From: Alentia gelatinosa
Lineage: Eukaryota > Annelida > Polychaeta > Phyllodocida > Polynoidae
Assembly (NCBI GenBank): GCA_950022655.1
Contig: OX465587.1
Coordinates: 26,167,716-26,231,715, forward strand
Direction: 5' to 3'
Length of the DNA stretch: 64,000 nucleotides
The notes beneath the pieces were generated by a model that saw nothing but the letters and a program-made list of their open reading frames with translations, did not search any database and was not told the DNA's origin. Positions 14,901-27,635 of the stretch are shown here, in pieces. Numbering within the stretch: position 1 is the stretch's first letter; each line of letters starts with the position of its first letter. The translations under genes were made by a program, and so were the position numbers.

Positions 14901-17900
14901 AATGCAACTTTTAAAAAGACTGCTAACCTAAGACATTTGACTTATCTCTCTTGGTTAGGATTGCAAAACCTCCACACCGCTCCCTATAACTGAAGGTTTT
15001 GCAGAGACAGTAGTTTGCAATAGCTTGTAAGATTAATATACATAAAGGTTAACGCTGTTGCCTTTTTACTGCAATCACTCTCCCGGAATTGTACAACCAT
15101 TACAATCGATTACGATCTCATTTGTCTTTTGGATTGACTCTTACAATACATCTACACGGCGTTGATTGCAGTATGTGGCACTATGTTCAAGACGCGGAAT
15201 GACTGTAAGGCGCACCGCATGAAGCACTTCCGGCAGAAGAATCCGCTGACAGAGGGCGCTCGGCGAGGTCGGCGCGTCCCCGACCGGCAGCAGTATCCGT
15301 GTCAGTTCTGTGGCAAGATGTTCAAGGTAAGAGCACAGGTTCGGTAAATGGTAATTATGTGTCTGTGATGATTTGGACTGGTAGCAGTTCGGTGGTAAGG
15401 TAAGCGCAAGGTAAGGGACTAGCCATAAAGTATGTACACACAATTTCTGAAAGATTTGACCCCCACCGCACCTACTCATCTTGTATGCAATACCAGGTCT
15501 CAAAGTGGGACCTTTAAAACCTTTAGAATCTGGAGTTTTGGCTACGCATTTCACTCGGCTCCGCCTCGTGAAATCAATATGCCAAACTCCAGTCGTCACA
15601 TACGGGAGCCAAGATTAAAACTCATCCAGCCTTGTCAATGTTTATACCACTCTGGTCAGGTCTGCTACTCACTACACTCGGCTAATCCCTCGTGTAGTAA
15701 TACATGACCTGTCCATCGTGGCATAAACATTGACAAGGCTAACTCTCGTTTGGTTTCTACCAAATATTGTTCTGCCTATGTACTTTCCTTGGTGAGAAGG
15801 GAAAGAGATGCCTGTGACAAAGAACATTATCGTCTACATTAGTAAATTGTCACACCTATTTTCAAGGTAAAGCACTCCCCACTCTTTATTAGAGGAGGCA
15901 TAAAAATGCCACTCCGCACTCGATTCATAGCCACTAAAATAGCCATTCGTTATGATTTGCTAAGTAATCTTTCTCGGCTTTGTCTAGTGAGAATACTCCG
16001 CAACAAAAACTCATGGCAATTTTCTTTCCCCGATCAAGGCTCAAACCCACACCCCTGGGAGAAGCTTTTAAACGCCGGGCGGGGATATTTTTGAAGACAA
16101 AATTCAAGGTATATTTTCAGTGGCTTTGACTCCCAATGCAGTTTCTTCTCATTATATCTAACCTTGACTTTCAGAAACGGGCGCATCAGTTAGTCCATGA
16201 GAACCTGCAGCACAAACAGAAGAATGATGGCACCAACTATCTGTGCACCATCTGCTCTAAAGTATTCCCCATACGACACTACCTGATGCAGCACATCAAA
16301 AACTGCCACTCTGAGCGTCGGTTTGCTTGCACCAGGTGTTCACAGGTATTCCTTCACCATTATTTGCCAGTAAATCAGGGTGATCTGATGTTTTCAAAAC
16401 AAATTCCATCTGCCTAGTATCTTCTAGGATGCTTACCCATTTGGGAGGATTGTATAAAAGACCCGATAACCATAGTTCTTCCCATTCCTAGACCTGATGA
16501 AGGTTCTGAAATAACCGAGACTTTGACTAAATATAATAGAAATCCATAACATGGTTTAATTTAGTAAGAGTAGATTACTGAAAGAGCATATAATAATTAA
16601 CATCATTTCAGGTACTGATTTTGTATCAAATCTTGCTTATATAATTTATATGTGTTTTTGTCAGAGAGTCTGATGACAACAGAATTGTCAGAGATTATAT
16701 TCACAGAGATAATGTTCACTTATGCCAATAAGTATTGCTGCTCCATCTTTTAAGATATCGGTACAACTGTCAACAATCTCCGTTTTTTGTCTCGTGCAAT
16801 GCTAAACAATCCGTTCTGACAGCGAATCATAGGAAAAGTACAAATTTAATTTTGTAGATGTTCGCACAACGTGGTGACTTGAAGAAGCATGAAAGCATCC
16901 CAGGCCGTTGTAAGGGCATGGTGGCAGAGCCGAAGCCCTTTAGCTGCCCTCACTGTCAGAAGGGCTTCTCGCTGAAGGGCAATTTGGCGAAGCACCTACA
17001 GCACCCTGAGCGGTGTCGCTACCACCCGTCTAACCAAGAGGTCATCGTGGTGCTGCAGCAGACAGTGGACGGAACTGCTGCTGTCAGTGAAGAAGGTACT
17101 ACGGACGATACCCTGATGGTGCTACCAGCAGGGGAGGACGCTGAGAGTGAAAGCATAAGGGCAGCTGATGATAAAGTTCCGGAGGTGAGTGCGATGGAAA
17201 TCCGCTCCAGAAATAGAAGTCACTCACGAAGCCCTCTTTTTATCATGATTTACACATTATAAGGAAAGCAATGTTTATGTTTTTGATAAATGCATTAAAT
17301 ATCTATTCCATACACTAATCCTGTTTAGACATGGAATAGCTTAAGAGTATAAAATATCGAGGATAAATAATACAGTAATATAGTACATCCAATAGGAAAC
17401 AAGATATTTTGTTTACTCAAAGAGCTCTCCTGGAACTTGTTAACATACACACTGATATACTTTAGAGGCTAGGAGTAAGGAGCAGGAAGATATTCCCCTA
17501 AAATTAAGTAATAGACAAAATATACTCTTGTGCAGCTCGAGGTAAGACGTATGTGGAACGCTCCACAATTTGTGTAAGTGGAAATGGTAAAACAATAAAG
17601 CTGAAATCATCTCGTGTAGATGTACCACACTATGGTTAAGATGTACCCCAATCACATTCAAGAATATACCCTTTGCCAAACCGCCTTCAGCACCTCATTT
17701 TATAGATTTCATCTCGCTGTCTCATGCCCCTCACATTTGTTATGCTGCTAAAGAGTCAGTCTCAAAAGGACGTATCTAGCCTACCGCGACATAGAATTAC
17801 ACATTCACAGACACTTCGAAATTGTTTGTTCAACCCAGAAACAGCTAAAACCCAAATAACATAATTTTGTTCTCATGCAGGACGTAGTAGGAGTAAGTGA

Positions 17901-18870
17901 GGATGCCTTGTACGAGTTCAACCATCAAGATGGCAATATGGTTCTTCAGGGAATTGTCGACGGTAAAGTTGTCCCCATCTCCATGTCCACTGTCAATGGG
18001 CAGTGTCAGTTCCACATCGGAACAGAGGAGCAGGTCGTCACCTATGAAATGACTGAGGGCGACGATTCACAGCAGCAAGAAGTGATTCAGAAAGTCATCA
18101 ACGAAAAGGGCATCAAGGGAGAAGTCATCAAGGTCTTACAGGAGAGCCTTTTGACTGAAAACAGCGCTGCTGAGCAACAAGTCGTGCAGATTCAAACTGT
18201 TGTTGAAGGTCATGTTGAGGTCAGTGAAGCTCAGGTCATGTCTGATAATCAGGAGGTCAATGAAGAGGTTGTGGTTCACAGCCAAGTTCTACTTGATTCT
18301 CAGGGATTGACTAGACAGGTGGTGACAGATGCAATGATTGAGGCTAACCCAGAGGTTATTCAGGTCACAGATGCCAGCAATGTGGCCAGTCAGCAAGCGA
18401 CTGGGGTTATGTCTGAGGTCAGTGCAGAGGTCATTCAGGTCACAGATGGGATGACAGACATCCACCAAGAGGTCATCTCAGGCACTGGTGCAATTACTGA
18501 CATGAACCAAGAGGACATTCAAGTGGCACATCCAGTGACCGATATACATCAAGAAATCACTCAAGATACTGGTGCAATGGCTGAAGTGAGTCAGGAGGCT
18601 ATTCGAGTCAGTGAAACCTTGACTGAGGTCAACCAGGAGGTCATTCCAGTCACAGATACATTGACTGGGACCATCCATGAGGTCATCCAGGTCACTGATT
18701 CATCATTGACTGAGGTCAGTCAGGCGGCCGTCCCTGTGACTGAAGTTTACCACGAGGTGATGGAGGTTCATGGCGAGATGACAGAAACCTCCCAGGAAGT
18801 GATCAGTGTTCCAGATGTTCAGGACGTAATATACCTGGAGGATCTAGACACCATAGAAATAGAGCAGTAG
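11980..18870 (+). CDS. BTB/POZ, AT-hook, C2H2 zinc-finger protein (six coding exons, 1210 aa)
   Basis: Probable nuclear DNA-binding regulator. Exons: 11952-13774 (ATG at 11980), 14366-14560, 15172-15326, 16175-16345, 16858-17184, 17881-18870 (TAG). All junctions are GT-AG and in phase; the coding sum is 3633 nt. Domains: BTB at about residues 18-120 (LCDIQLCV, AHKVVLVASSHFF, DLQVVIDFMYREI); a long acidic Ser/Glu linker; an AT-hook KRKRGRPPK near 415; zinc fingers 1-10 from about 516 to 825. Fingers 1-8 are C2H2; 9 and 10 end in Cys (C2HC). The last exon encodes a Gln/Val/Glu-rich tail with ~14-residue degenerate repeats. ATG 11980 is chosen because the 28 upstream codons are not domain-like and an acceptor lies at 11950-11951. 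The BTB-AT-hook-finger order recalls ZBTB24, but orthology is not shown, so no symbol is given. Confidence 0.9.
13775..17880 (+). other. Introns of the BTB zinc-finger gene
   Basis: Five introns: 13775-14365, 14561-15171, 15327-16174, 16346-16857 and 17185-17880. All start GT and end AG. Three of the five interrupt or directly abut finger coding, e.g. the fourth splits finger 9 after CTRCSQ. Apart from the hairpins at 15528-15745 and a short palindrome near 14228 (ATGATGCCTCAAGGCATCAT, also resembling 55136-55195) I see no structured feature in them. Confidence 0.75.
15528..15745. repeat. Two adjoining fold-back repeats in zinc-finger gene intron 3
   Basis: The first hairpin (about 15528-15600) has TGGAGTTTTGGC... 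against ...GCCAAACTCCA with the core CTCGGCTCCGCCTCG; it is the reverse-orientation relative of 3722-3828. The second (15632-15742) pairs TTGTCAATGTTTATACCACT with ...GTGGCATAAACATTGACAA around ACTCGGCTAATCCCTCG. Its right arm reappears at window bases 1-50. Confidence 0.75.
18352..18817 (+). repeat. 14-residue degenerate coding repeat in zinc-finger protein tail
   Basis: About nine or ten consecutive segments of 14 residues (occasionally 15 or shorter), each fitting EVI-x-VT-x-x-(L/M)-T-(D/E)-(I/V)-x-Q. Examples are EVIPVTDTLTGTIH and EAIRVSETLTEVNQ. At DNA level this is a decayed ~42-bp tandem repeat that keeps the frame. Its function is unknown; the acidic, Gln-rich composition could suit an activation or interaction segment (inference). 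Confidence 0.8.
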
Positions 18871-19899
18871 TAACGTAACCACCACGTTGTGTTCCACTGG
18901 GTTACTGTTTGATGTTATTCGTGGTTTGTTTTGCTCCGACGGCTCACACATGGAATCAAACAAACCTTATGTCATATCATACCAGGGGGGCGTTGCATTA
19001 CAATGGTTATTGACAACTGATTTTTCATCTAGGCTGGTCATATGCAGTGGGGATGCTGAGGGCACTACTAGGTCTGTACCGCTCATACCGTCCCCAGACC
19101 TTTCAGCCTGCTATGTGAACCCCCATGGTGGATCAAATATAGGGTTCCTGGACACTCCTTTTAGAAACTAGAGGCTGCAGTGCTGTAGGATATACATAGG
19201 TACATATGAAACTAATTATTCCTATTTTCCTGGTTCTGATAAAGATAGTTCTGTATTTATGATTCAATTTCGACTTGACGTTTCTTCCAAACTCTAATGA
19301 TTTATTTCACTTGGCTTCAGTATTATGATATTGGACCAGGTATGATGATATAAACATATGATAGTTTATTAACATACTATAAATTTCATAAATTCGACAG
19401 TATCTCTACAGTAATCCTGAGCATATTCGATAGTTATTGAGAATACAATTGATTTAATCCCCAGTTGGTATCATACATTCCGTTTTCTATTGAAGGTAGT
19501 GGGACGTTCAACAAATCTTTCAGGGCTTACATTCTTCCCCTTTTTATTGAGTAATCAAGGCAGTTTTTATTAGTAAAGTAACCATTCTTATCTAAATATT
19601 CTAGACACATTTATATGTCACTGGGATGTCTACCTGTTACTTTCAACCTTTTCGCCGTACTCCTACTATAAACACTGAACTTTAGGAGTTAAAATAGAAG
19701 TTGTCACTCAAGCTGACCACTCGTCTCATCAACATAACCAATTAAAAATGAAACTGATTAGTGTTTCGTATGTGTACCCATTTACCATCGAGTTTGCAGT
19801 GCACAAGGATTTGAACGATGTGATAGCCGAATGAATATTCCGAAGCACATCAAATGAGCTGGCAATGGGGGACACAGACCAAACACAAATATGTTTCTG

Positions 19900-20105
19900 A
19901 TTTTATCTTAGACTGGACAAGTTTTTTTTAGATTAATATTTATTCTGGATGTAGACTCAGGTAATGCCTATTTCCACGGTGCTCCAGGTCTATCTGCTTA
20001 TCGCCCATTGAGTATGAGTTTCTGCATTGAAAGCCTATTGGGTACATGTTCCTTATGTTAAGCCTATGGACGTTTATATCAGGCTAAGATAAAATCAAAT
20101 TCAAA
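19900..20105. repeat. Fold-back element related to the TTTATCTCACCCC family
   Basis: Begins TGATTTTATCTTAGACTGGA and ends with GGCTAAGATAAAATCAAATT, near-inverse termini. It contains the family phrase TTAAGCCTATGG before the right end. No hairpin-core half is seen next to it. Confidence 0.6.
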
Positions 20106-20501
20106 CTAGCAGACCTTACAGTCATGATAGAGAAGTAAATCAAGTTGAATCAGCATAGTTACTTAATAATATGCTACTTCCCCTTAGGCTTAGTCAGTCG
20201 TCTATAATAATTCTTTGTAATCACGGAATAATGCACAAAGGATCAAGCATTTATATCACACTTGATTCTGTTTTTTCTCCGTAATTATTGATAATATGGC
20301 TGAGCATCGTTCAAATTTAATGCAACGACCCCTGGTCTGTACATATGTACATATTATTGTTCAGAAGTTAAAAACTACCACTTATATTTATTGCTATATA
20401 TTAGGCCAAGCTTCATGTTTTGTATATTTTCTATTAGAATTGTTAAAAAACGCAGCATAATAGATGGCACAGATTGTACCAGATATATATTGTGCGCAAT
20501 G

Positions 20502-20507
20502 AATAAA
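20502..20507 (+). terminator. Candidate poly(A) signal of the zinc-finger gene
   Basis: First AATAAA downstream of the stop codon at 18870, with two alternatives at 21057 and 21110. Which is used cannot be told from sequence. Confidence 0.4.
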
Positions 20508-21587
20508 TGAAGTTCTATTAAGTAAATGTATATTATGTATCAAAAAGTCAAAAACAGGCGAGTTGGGTGAACATTCCCTTCAGAAAGCTATTGAAATTCA
20601 TGAAATTTAGATATTGGCAGGATTGCTGCACGTTTGAGTAAAATTAAACATTATGTCTATGTCTCAACGAGAAATCTCCGTCAAGCCTAGTTTCAGCTTA
20701 AAATTGTAAAGGTTGCGTTCTGGGCGATAGATTTGTATATAAACGACATTGTTAGAGGGACATCAAGGTTAGGTACGGTATTGGTAATGGTGTTGTTTGA
20801 TACTGTATATATCCTTTCCTATATTCCAAAATGTTCAACGTCGTTGCCTTAGTAATTTTCGAGTGTGAGTGTAAATATTGATTGACGATGTAATATTTCA
20901 GGAAGATGGCGTTACAAACTGTATTATTCATTGCTATAAAGTGAAGTTCCCAAATGATGTCAAAGGGGTTCTCAGTAAACTGAAGTATTTTTCTTTTTCA
21001 CAAAGATATTGTTATTTATTATGAAGTTTATGAACTGACAACTACATGCCTTGAAGAATAAATTACTCTTATTGCATACAACATAAAGAGCAGGAGTATT
21101 CATAGGCACAATAAAGTTTATAATACAACGTTAATCAACGGTTCATGTTATTATCGTGGGGAGTGCATTCCACGAAATTATCAAATCATACTCCCCATTT
21201 CCGGTTTCACAAATAATTTTCTGCATTCCGCCCTACATATTTTTGTGCTTTTTCATTTAACTTACAATGATCCAATTTTTTTAATTTTCACACCAATGGG
21301 GACACTCTTTTACAAGTAAATACGAATTGGACACCTCGTAGGCCTAGTCTACGGGTGGCAAAAGGGTGTTAAGAAGTAAACAGTGTCTGCCGGAGAATAT
21401 GTCTCTATTTTTGATGATTCATGAAAAGACAATGATTTCCTTGATATCGACAACAACATGTTCTATAAATCAAAGAATCCCAACGACTTTTCACGATATT
21501 CAAGCTCTTTATTATATGATTATTACAGTTGCGTAGACCAGGGTTTCACAATGAATGTGATCATGTAACAAACCTATTTTCAAGTTA

Positions 21588-21950
21588 TTCGGATCATTCG
21601 GATGAAAAAGCCGTCTTCCACAGGCCGACAAACACGGCACCAATTATTTGTCTTCTCCTAAAAGTCTGTCGGTGGTGCCACTGACTGTACGTCGGTATCA
21701 AATAGTCGGTTTGGGTCCCTTGTTTCTCCTGTATTTTACAGGTCCCTACCTATATAATGTACATGCTGACATAATTTTCACAAATTTAATCGCTGACCAT
21801 TTCAAATGCTAGGCCGTTTTCATTCACCCATCTTGCGTCGGTGTACACAGAAAGTTGATTGGTGGTTCCCGACAAACAGATCGATGGCGAATAGTCGGCC
21901 AACGGAAAATGGCCTTATACAAATAGAGGCAATGCTGTGTATGGCCGCTG
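21588..21950. repeat. Dispersed repeat, family shared with 36570-36625 and 54775-55030
   Basis: Two phrases are shared with diverged copies elsewhere. TCGGTGGTGCCACTGACTGT (about 21670) resembles 54780-54800, and TTGGTGGTTCCCGACAAACA (about 21858) resembles 54970-54990 and, reversed, 36600-36620. Similarity looks like roughly three quarters identity by eye. No ORF. Confidence 0.55.
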
Positions 21951-24465
21951 AGGTGGCCTTATGTCCACTCTGCCCGCCTGCCACTGACACGTGACCGGAC
22001 TTCACAACCCGAGTGGGCGCAGTGATACACGAGCCGGTTTACCGCCGCTGTGCATGTATCAAGGCGCCGAATCAGTAACTCCGTCCTGACCACGTCTCTA
22101 CAGACACGATACAGAGTCGACCGACGCACGTCAATTGAAGGTTATCACCAAGGTCAGAGAAAATTTGATAGTACATTAAAACAGACCGTCCTTTAATCAG
22201 CGAACGGTGGCTAAAAAATACAGTTCCCTGTGAGTACTTTTATTTATAAGAGTATCTCTAGCAATTACCATATTCTCACTTATTTGGCAAATAACATGAT
22301 CAATATTGATATATCGAAGGATAAGGGAATACCGGCAATAAAGAGAACTCATAAGGAATAGGATTAATAAATTATAGGAAGATCTGGAACCCCATCACGT
22401 AATTATTTAGGGATGACCTTTATTTGTGGGAGGAATTTTTAATTATATCCTGGAATAGAAAATATATCGGAAATACATTCCTCGGTTGGAAATTTTGCAC
22501 TGAAAGAAATTTATAAATGCCACTGGAAAGTGAGAGAATTCTGAAGCTTCGTCCAAGTCTAAGAGATGTTTATTCAATTCTAATTTTGGACAACCAGTAA
22601 GTTATGAATAACAATCCAGGAATAAAATGTTTAATATTTAGCAGCTGTTGGCTTGTTAAAGGCGTTCTTTTGGTATATCAGTCGAACAAAGTTGCCCAGT
22701 CATCATTTAACCAAAGGAAGCACTTTCAACACACCGAGTCCCAGACAGCTACGATGTATGTTGCTTTTCATTCCCTTCTCTTCTCCCTCCTGAAAGTGAT
22801 TGGGTTATTTGTTAGTTGAATATTGGAGGAGGGGTCAGATGATACGCCTGTAGTACAATCAAGATGTTGGCTACTTTAGAAAAGTAAATACAGTATTTAG
22901 TTCAAATAAATTGTCACTCCAATTAACTTTGTTTACATCTATAGCTAAGAACCATTAGGAGTAGCTCACTAAGAATGGATGCGTGTTTTAAGGATTCACA
23001 ACAAACCATCACTAGAACCAAGAAGTAAGTGACTGCTGTAACGAGGCGAATATCTATACAAAGTCCATTCTCTATATCATGTGCTTGCTGTCTCTACATT
23101 ACAAACCCGAATATTCTATGCGAGGAGAATTGTTGATACCCATAAGATCACGATAATTAGAACTTTCTCAAAGCATTTCAAGGAGAAGTGACCGGAATCT
23201 TTCTCACTTTCATCACTTCTGAAAGAGGTCAACACACGTAACACAGTCATTGAAATACGAAAAAAAGTATTAGTAGGCCTACAATCAGTCTCGAATGTGC
23301 CCGCTAGTATTACTATAGATGGCCGTATTTGCTATACAAGATGATAATATCCTACAACATGAAATATGCACGAAGGTCTTCAACATCCTCACAATCTTTA
23401 GCCATACCTTTATATGATAATTACATGAGAATAAGGAAAATAAACATTCTGCGTAAAACTTTACCTTCAGTTTCTATCAATATCACATCACAGTCGCATT
23501 GAGGCGAGAGTTCTCAGTGGACTTTTTTTTTATCATTAAACAGCAAGCATCGATCAATAATAAAGCCATAGTTGAATGGTCAATTATGACATATGGACGG
23601 CTCAATTCCCTATTCATCTTTCATTCTACCCGGGGCTTATCTATGATGCTGGGCGCGTTAGTATTAGAAACCTTGGTATGTGACTTTCTTCAGATTTCTA
23701 TTGAGCCCGATGACAGATGGCTTTGCCGCAATCAACACCTACATGTATGCAGCATCTTCCTTGTTAATGAATAATTCTTTTTAAATTAAAGAAGGAGTGG
23801 GCTATATGCTTAGTTGACATCGGCCAAATTGCCATCCCGCGTTGGCACATCGTCGCTTGACCCGCGCTTGTTCAGTTTCTCCGTTCTGCAAAATACAGTT
23901 TTTAGGTCATTTCATTTTTTCATTTACAGTTTTTTTATGGAAATCATAAGCAGTGCCCAGTTCTTCAATTTGAACAATATGGCGACAACGTGTACAGAGT
24001 AGTTCAGCTGTGCATCTTATGGACGAAAAGAAACCCCGTCCCTAAGCATATTAACAGTTCCCCTTCTACAATTATACAAATTACACACCCACAGTCTTAC
24101 CACCATCATCGCATGCTTAAATGCTGCCCTGCATGGATTTGACAAACTCTACGCATCACTTCAATAGTCGAAAAAAAAAAAAAAAAAAAAATCACTGCCA
24201 ACGTGATTTCAAATATGCATAGGCCCTACCTCTGAACAATGGCGATTTTTCATATTTGGATGTTTTATTATTATGTGTTTTGAATTTGATTTGTCTCCAC
24301 CCCTGGTTCTACTACAGATCTTGGATAACCTAAGTTCACCAAGATCTGTACCAAGCGTTCGACCCCCATCCTTTCATACACTTCGTCAATACGTTGTCTA
24401 AACCTACGATGTCCCTGGACAACTCTCAATCCCCAATTTTGGGTCCTTCACCTGTCTACAAAACC

Positions 24466-24470
<5 letters not shown>

Positions 24471-24541
<71 letters not shown>
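24471..24541. repeat. (TA)n microsatellite
   Basis: About 35 uninterrupted AT dinucleotides. Flanking sequences are unlike each other except for short phrases: ACAAAACCATTGA on the left, with CAAAACCATCG and TTTTGTGGACAGG nearby on the right, hinting that the microsatellite grew inside a hairpin. Confidence 0.95.
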
Positions 24542-24545
<4 letters not shown>

Positions 24546-25310
24546 ATAATCGATAGTTTTGTGGACAGGCGGCCGTATAACTACATCAACCTCGAGTGGT
24601 TTACAGAGCCGCCTGTCAACAAAACCATCGTTTGTTGCATTATCCATCTTCTCGAATAAATTAAACCCAGGAATTGCAGGAATTAATGGTATTACCATTA
24701 GGCCTTTCACAGAAATCAATATTTAGTGGCCTTTGCTTATAAATAGAGCATGATATAGGGAAGTGAAAGGCACCAGAAAGACACCAATACAGAGGGTATA
24801 TGATATAGAAAATGTAAGACAGGGAAACATCCATTGATACTGAGAAGGCAATACATATTCGTGTTTTATGTTTCTTTTTTGCTCATATTCTGGGATATCA
24901 TTATTACTTCAATTACTACACTGGTGTATAACAGATTCATTTCAAGCCAAAGCAAAGAGATATTCATGTATTATACTGCATATATAGTGAGCTGAAATAC
25001 TGCTTTATAACAGTGTATCCAATGTTTTGTCATACCGCCTTGACCTCTTCCTGCTCGAGGGCAATGACAACTTCAGGCCCGGAGATGCCCCCACATGGGG
25101 GTGGGGCGAGTACCATAATAAGGCATTCACTACAATATTACTTCTCATATAATCTACACAATGATATGATGGTCCGGAATGCTTAATCTATGTATGTCCA
25201 TACTGTTTTATGATAATTTCCACAAATTTCTTTCCATATCTGATTATATTGCTTTTTACTCACATACTGCAGGGACGTCAGAACATTTTGAAAGAGGAGG
25301 AGGGCGAAGT

Positions 25311-25830
25311 CTTGTTATGAAGTCAGACTTTGACATTGGTCTGTTCCACTGGATTTACGGTAAATCTTCGAGAAGTCAGAGAAAGTCAGGTTGTAGCCTT
25401 CATTACATGAGAAAAGTCAGACTTTTACATTTTTCCACGGTGAAAAGTCAGGGCTTAGCAATCTTTGTACACTAAAAAGTCAGACTTTGACATCTTTCCA
25501 CGGTAAAAAGTCAGGGCTTGGCCATCATAGCACGCTAAAAAGTCCGACTTTGACATTTTTCCAGTTAAAAGTCAGGGCTTAGGCATCATTGCATGCTAAA
25601 AAAATCAGACTTTGACATTTTACCACACTAAAATGTCAGGGCTTAGCCATTATTGCATGCTAAAAAGTCAGATTTTGACTTTTTTCATAGTGAAAAGTCA
25701 GGGCTTAGCCCTCATTGCATGCTAAAAGGTCAGGCTTTGACACTTTTCCACCGTGAGAAGTCAAGGCTTAGCCATAGTTGCATGCTAAAAATTAGATTTA
25801 GATATTTTTTGATGTTGAAAAATCAAGACA
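25311..25830. repeat. Minisatellite, ~62-bp period, about 8 copies
   Basis: The phrase CAGGGCTTAGCCATCATTGC, in variant forms, recurs near 25449, 25511, 25572, 25635, 25698 and 25760, i.e. every 61-63 bases. Each is followed by GCATGCTAAAAAGTCAGACT-like sequence and a TTGACATTTTTCCAC block. Copies are imperfect and the outer ones more diverged. No protein is suggested. Confidence 0.85.
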
Positions 25831-26558
25831 GTTTCTACACTTAATTGAGTTAAATTTGAAGGTGCTGACTTTTTGGGGGCTGGCAAAAGAGTAGGGGGCG
25901 GCTGCCTCTCCGCCCCCACTATTCTGACGCAACTGTACTGCCCCAAGCCATTCTTTCCTGGAGAGGGCTGCCTTAATGCACTTATGGTCTCCGGAAACAT
26001 GATTCAAGGTTATTGTATCATCAGTCCTGGACAATGTTTGGGAGGGGCAGCTAAATCACCTGATACTTATTATTTGCATTAATATATCTACATGATTTAC
26101 ATTGTCAAATTTGTCCTCTTGCATCTTATTAGTTGGACAAAGTCGCGTAACTGATTTTGATTTATTAGGATTTTAACACAAATTCACAAACATAGACATA
26201 TACATATATACAGACACGCAGTCACAGCCACAGAAATACATCTTTGAATAGACATTCACATAGTCACACAAATACTAAGATAGGGATTGATGAATATGCA
26301 GACACGGACGCATACAGATGTCAAATCTGACATTGACACACATCCATACAGAAAGGCTTAGAATACAGACACACAATGATACTTACTGGAAGCTGCTATT
26401 CTGTTTCAGTGGTTGTATTTTGGTCTGTCTGAGTGTATGAATATATAGGGAGTATCAAGTTCATGTTCAAACTGGTAGTGCAATTATATCTCTAGTGTAA
26501 AACATAGCAAACACTGATTCATATTTTTTGTTGCAGTCAGTATACTGCTGGTAAAGTG

Positions 26559-27635
26559 GGTATTCCACCAAATGGGCACTCTGCAGGCGGGCTTTTACCC
26601 TCCAGCCAACATTACTTGCTGGGGCCAGCCATCCAGCTGCCCAGCTACCTCTATCTCTGTAAATTCTCCAAGCTGTTCCACCAACTAGCCTATTTCTGGC
26701 CCACAGATGACCACCCAGCAAACGCCCAGAGAGCAGTTCCACTGAGTCCCATGGCAGGGCAGTGCCGGCGAGGCAATGGACATGCAATGGGTTTCCTGCT
26801 GCCATCTGGTGGATGTTGGCTGCATTAATGTTATAGCCAAGTTCCGTTCATCTGATTGGGGGCATACCAAATGCGCCTCCACACACTATGCCACTTCGGC
26901 TGTACAAAACCCAGTGATCGAGTGGAGCAGTGTGCTGCTATGTTGGAATTTGTATAGAAATGATGAAAGCATATCAATTTTGCACTGAATAATGCAGTTA
27001 ATCAAACAATGAAGGTAAATAAAGATAAGCCTTGATATTATGAATGTGTATGGCACACTCTGGTGCCCAGGGTGCTCAAACTGTCTGAATTTTCTGCTCG
27101 TAGGTCAGCACATTGTGGGTATTGCCCATTTCATGTTTACAGTGGAGCAGCGTGGAAATAGGCTTTTATTAGCCTACCGTTTTACCTCCAGCTAAAATAA
27201 AAAGCTTAAAAAAAGAAGAAGTGTGTGTCATGGTATATGCTGGTAAGCAGTTGATGCAGATCCCGGGAAAGCTCACAGTGCTGGCCGGCTACTGCTAAAA
27301 ATCCATTGAAAAAGCTTTTGGCCAGCCATTGCCGGTGATGCTTTGCAGGTGGCATTATACAATTTTGTGTTCATAGGAGCCGGCTTAAATATGAGCTCTT
27401 GGCCCCATCTGGTGGTTGGCGACCATGAACAGGTCAGCCAACACTGGGCCAGCAACAGGGTTTTGGAGACATGGCGATGGGCCGATGGTCGTCTCTGCCA
27501 GCTGTGAAGTCATGAGCTGTTCCACCGAGCAGATTATCTCTGCCACTGTGAAATTTGGGCCTGCATCTGTTGACGACCACCATCAGGCCACCACAAGGCC
27601 ACCGGCTGGGGCTAGCACCAGCTTGGTGGAATACC
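26559..27635. repeat. GC-richer block bounded by a 13-bp inverted repeat
   Basis: GGTATTCCACCAA at 26559-26571 is the exact reverse complement of 27623-27635. The interior is noticeably richer in GC than its surroundings and has phrases such as TGGCCAGCCATTGCC and CTGGGGCCAGCCATC in opposite halves. It may be a non-autonomous or decayed mobile element. Open frames in it (up to 112 codons) show no known domain. Confidence 0.4.

Larger units (their letters stand above)
18871..21116 (+). other. Probable long 3' UTR of the BTB zinc-finger gene
   Basis: After the TAG at 18868-18870 there is no further coding exon. Candidate AATAAA poly(A) signals lie at 20502-20507, 21057-21062 and 21110-21115; none is found closer to the stop. 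The UTR could therefore be 1.6-2.2 kb. A fold-back repeat at 19900-20105 sits inside it. Confidence 0.5.

Noticed and set aside
21806..22005. Overlapping ORFs on both strands as a small gene
   Set aside because: They coincide with a dispersed repeat also seen at 54775 and 36570, so the open frames are incidental.
26467..26805. 112-codon minus-strand ORF as a gene
   Set aside because: Low-information sequence in a GC-rich block that behaves like a repeat; no domain, splice context or start context.
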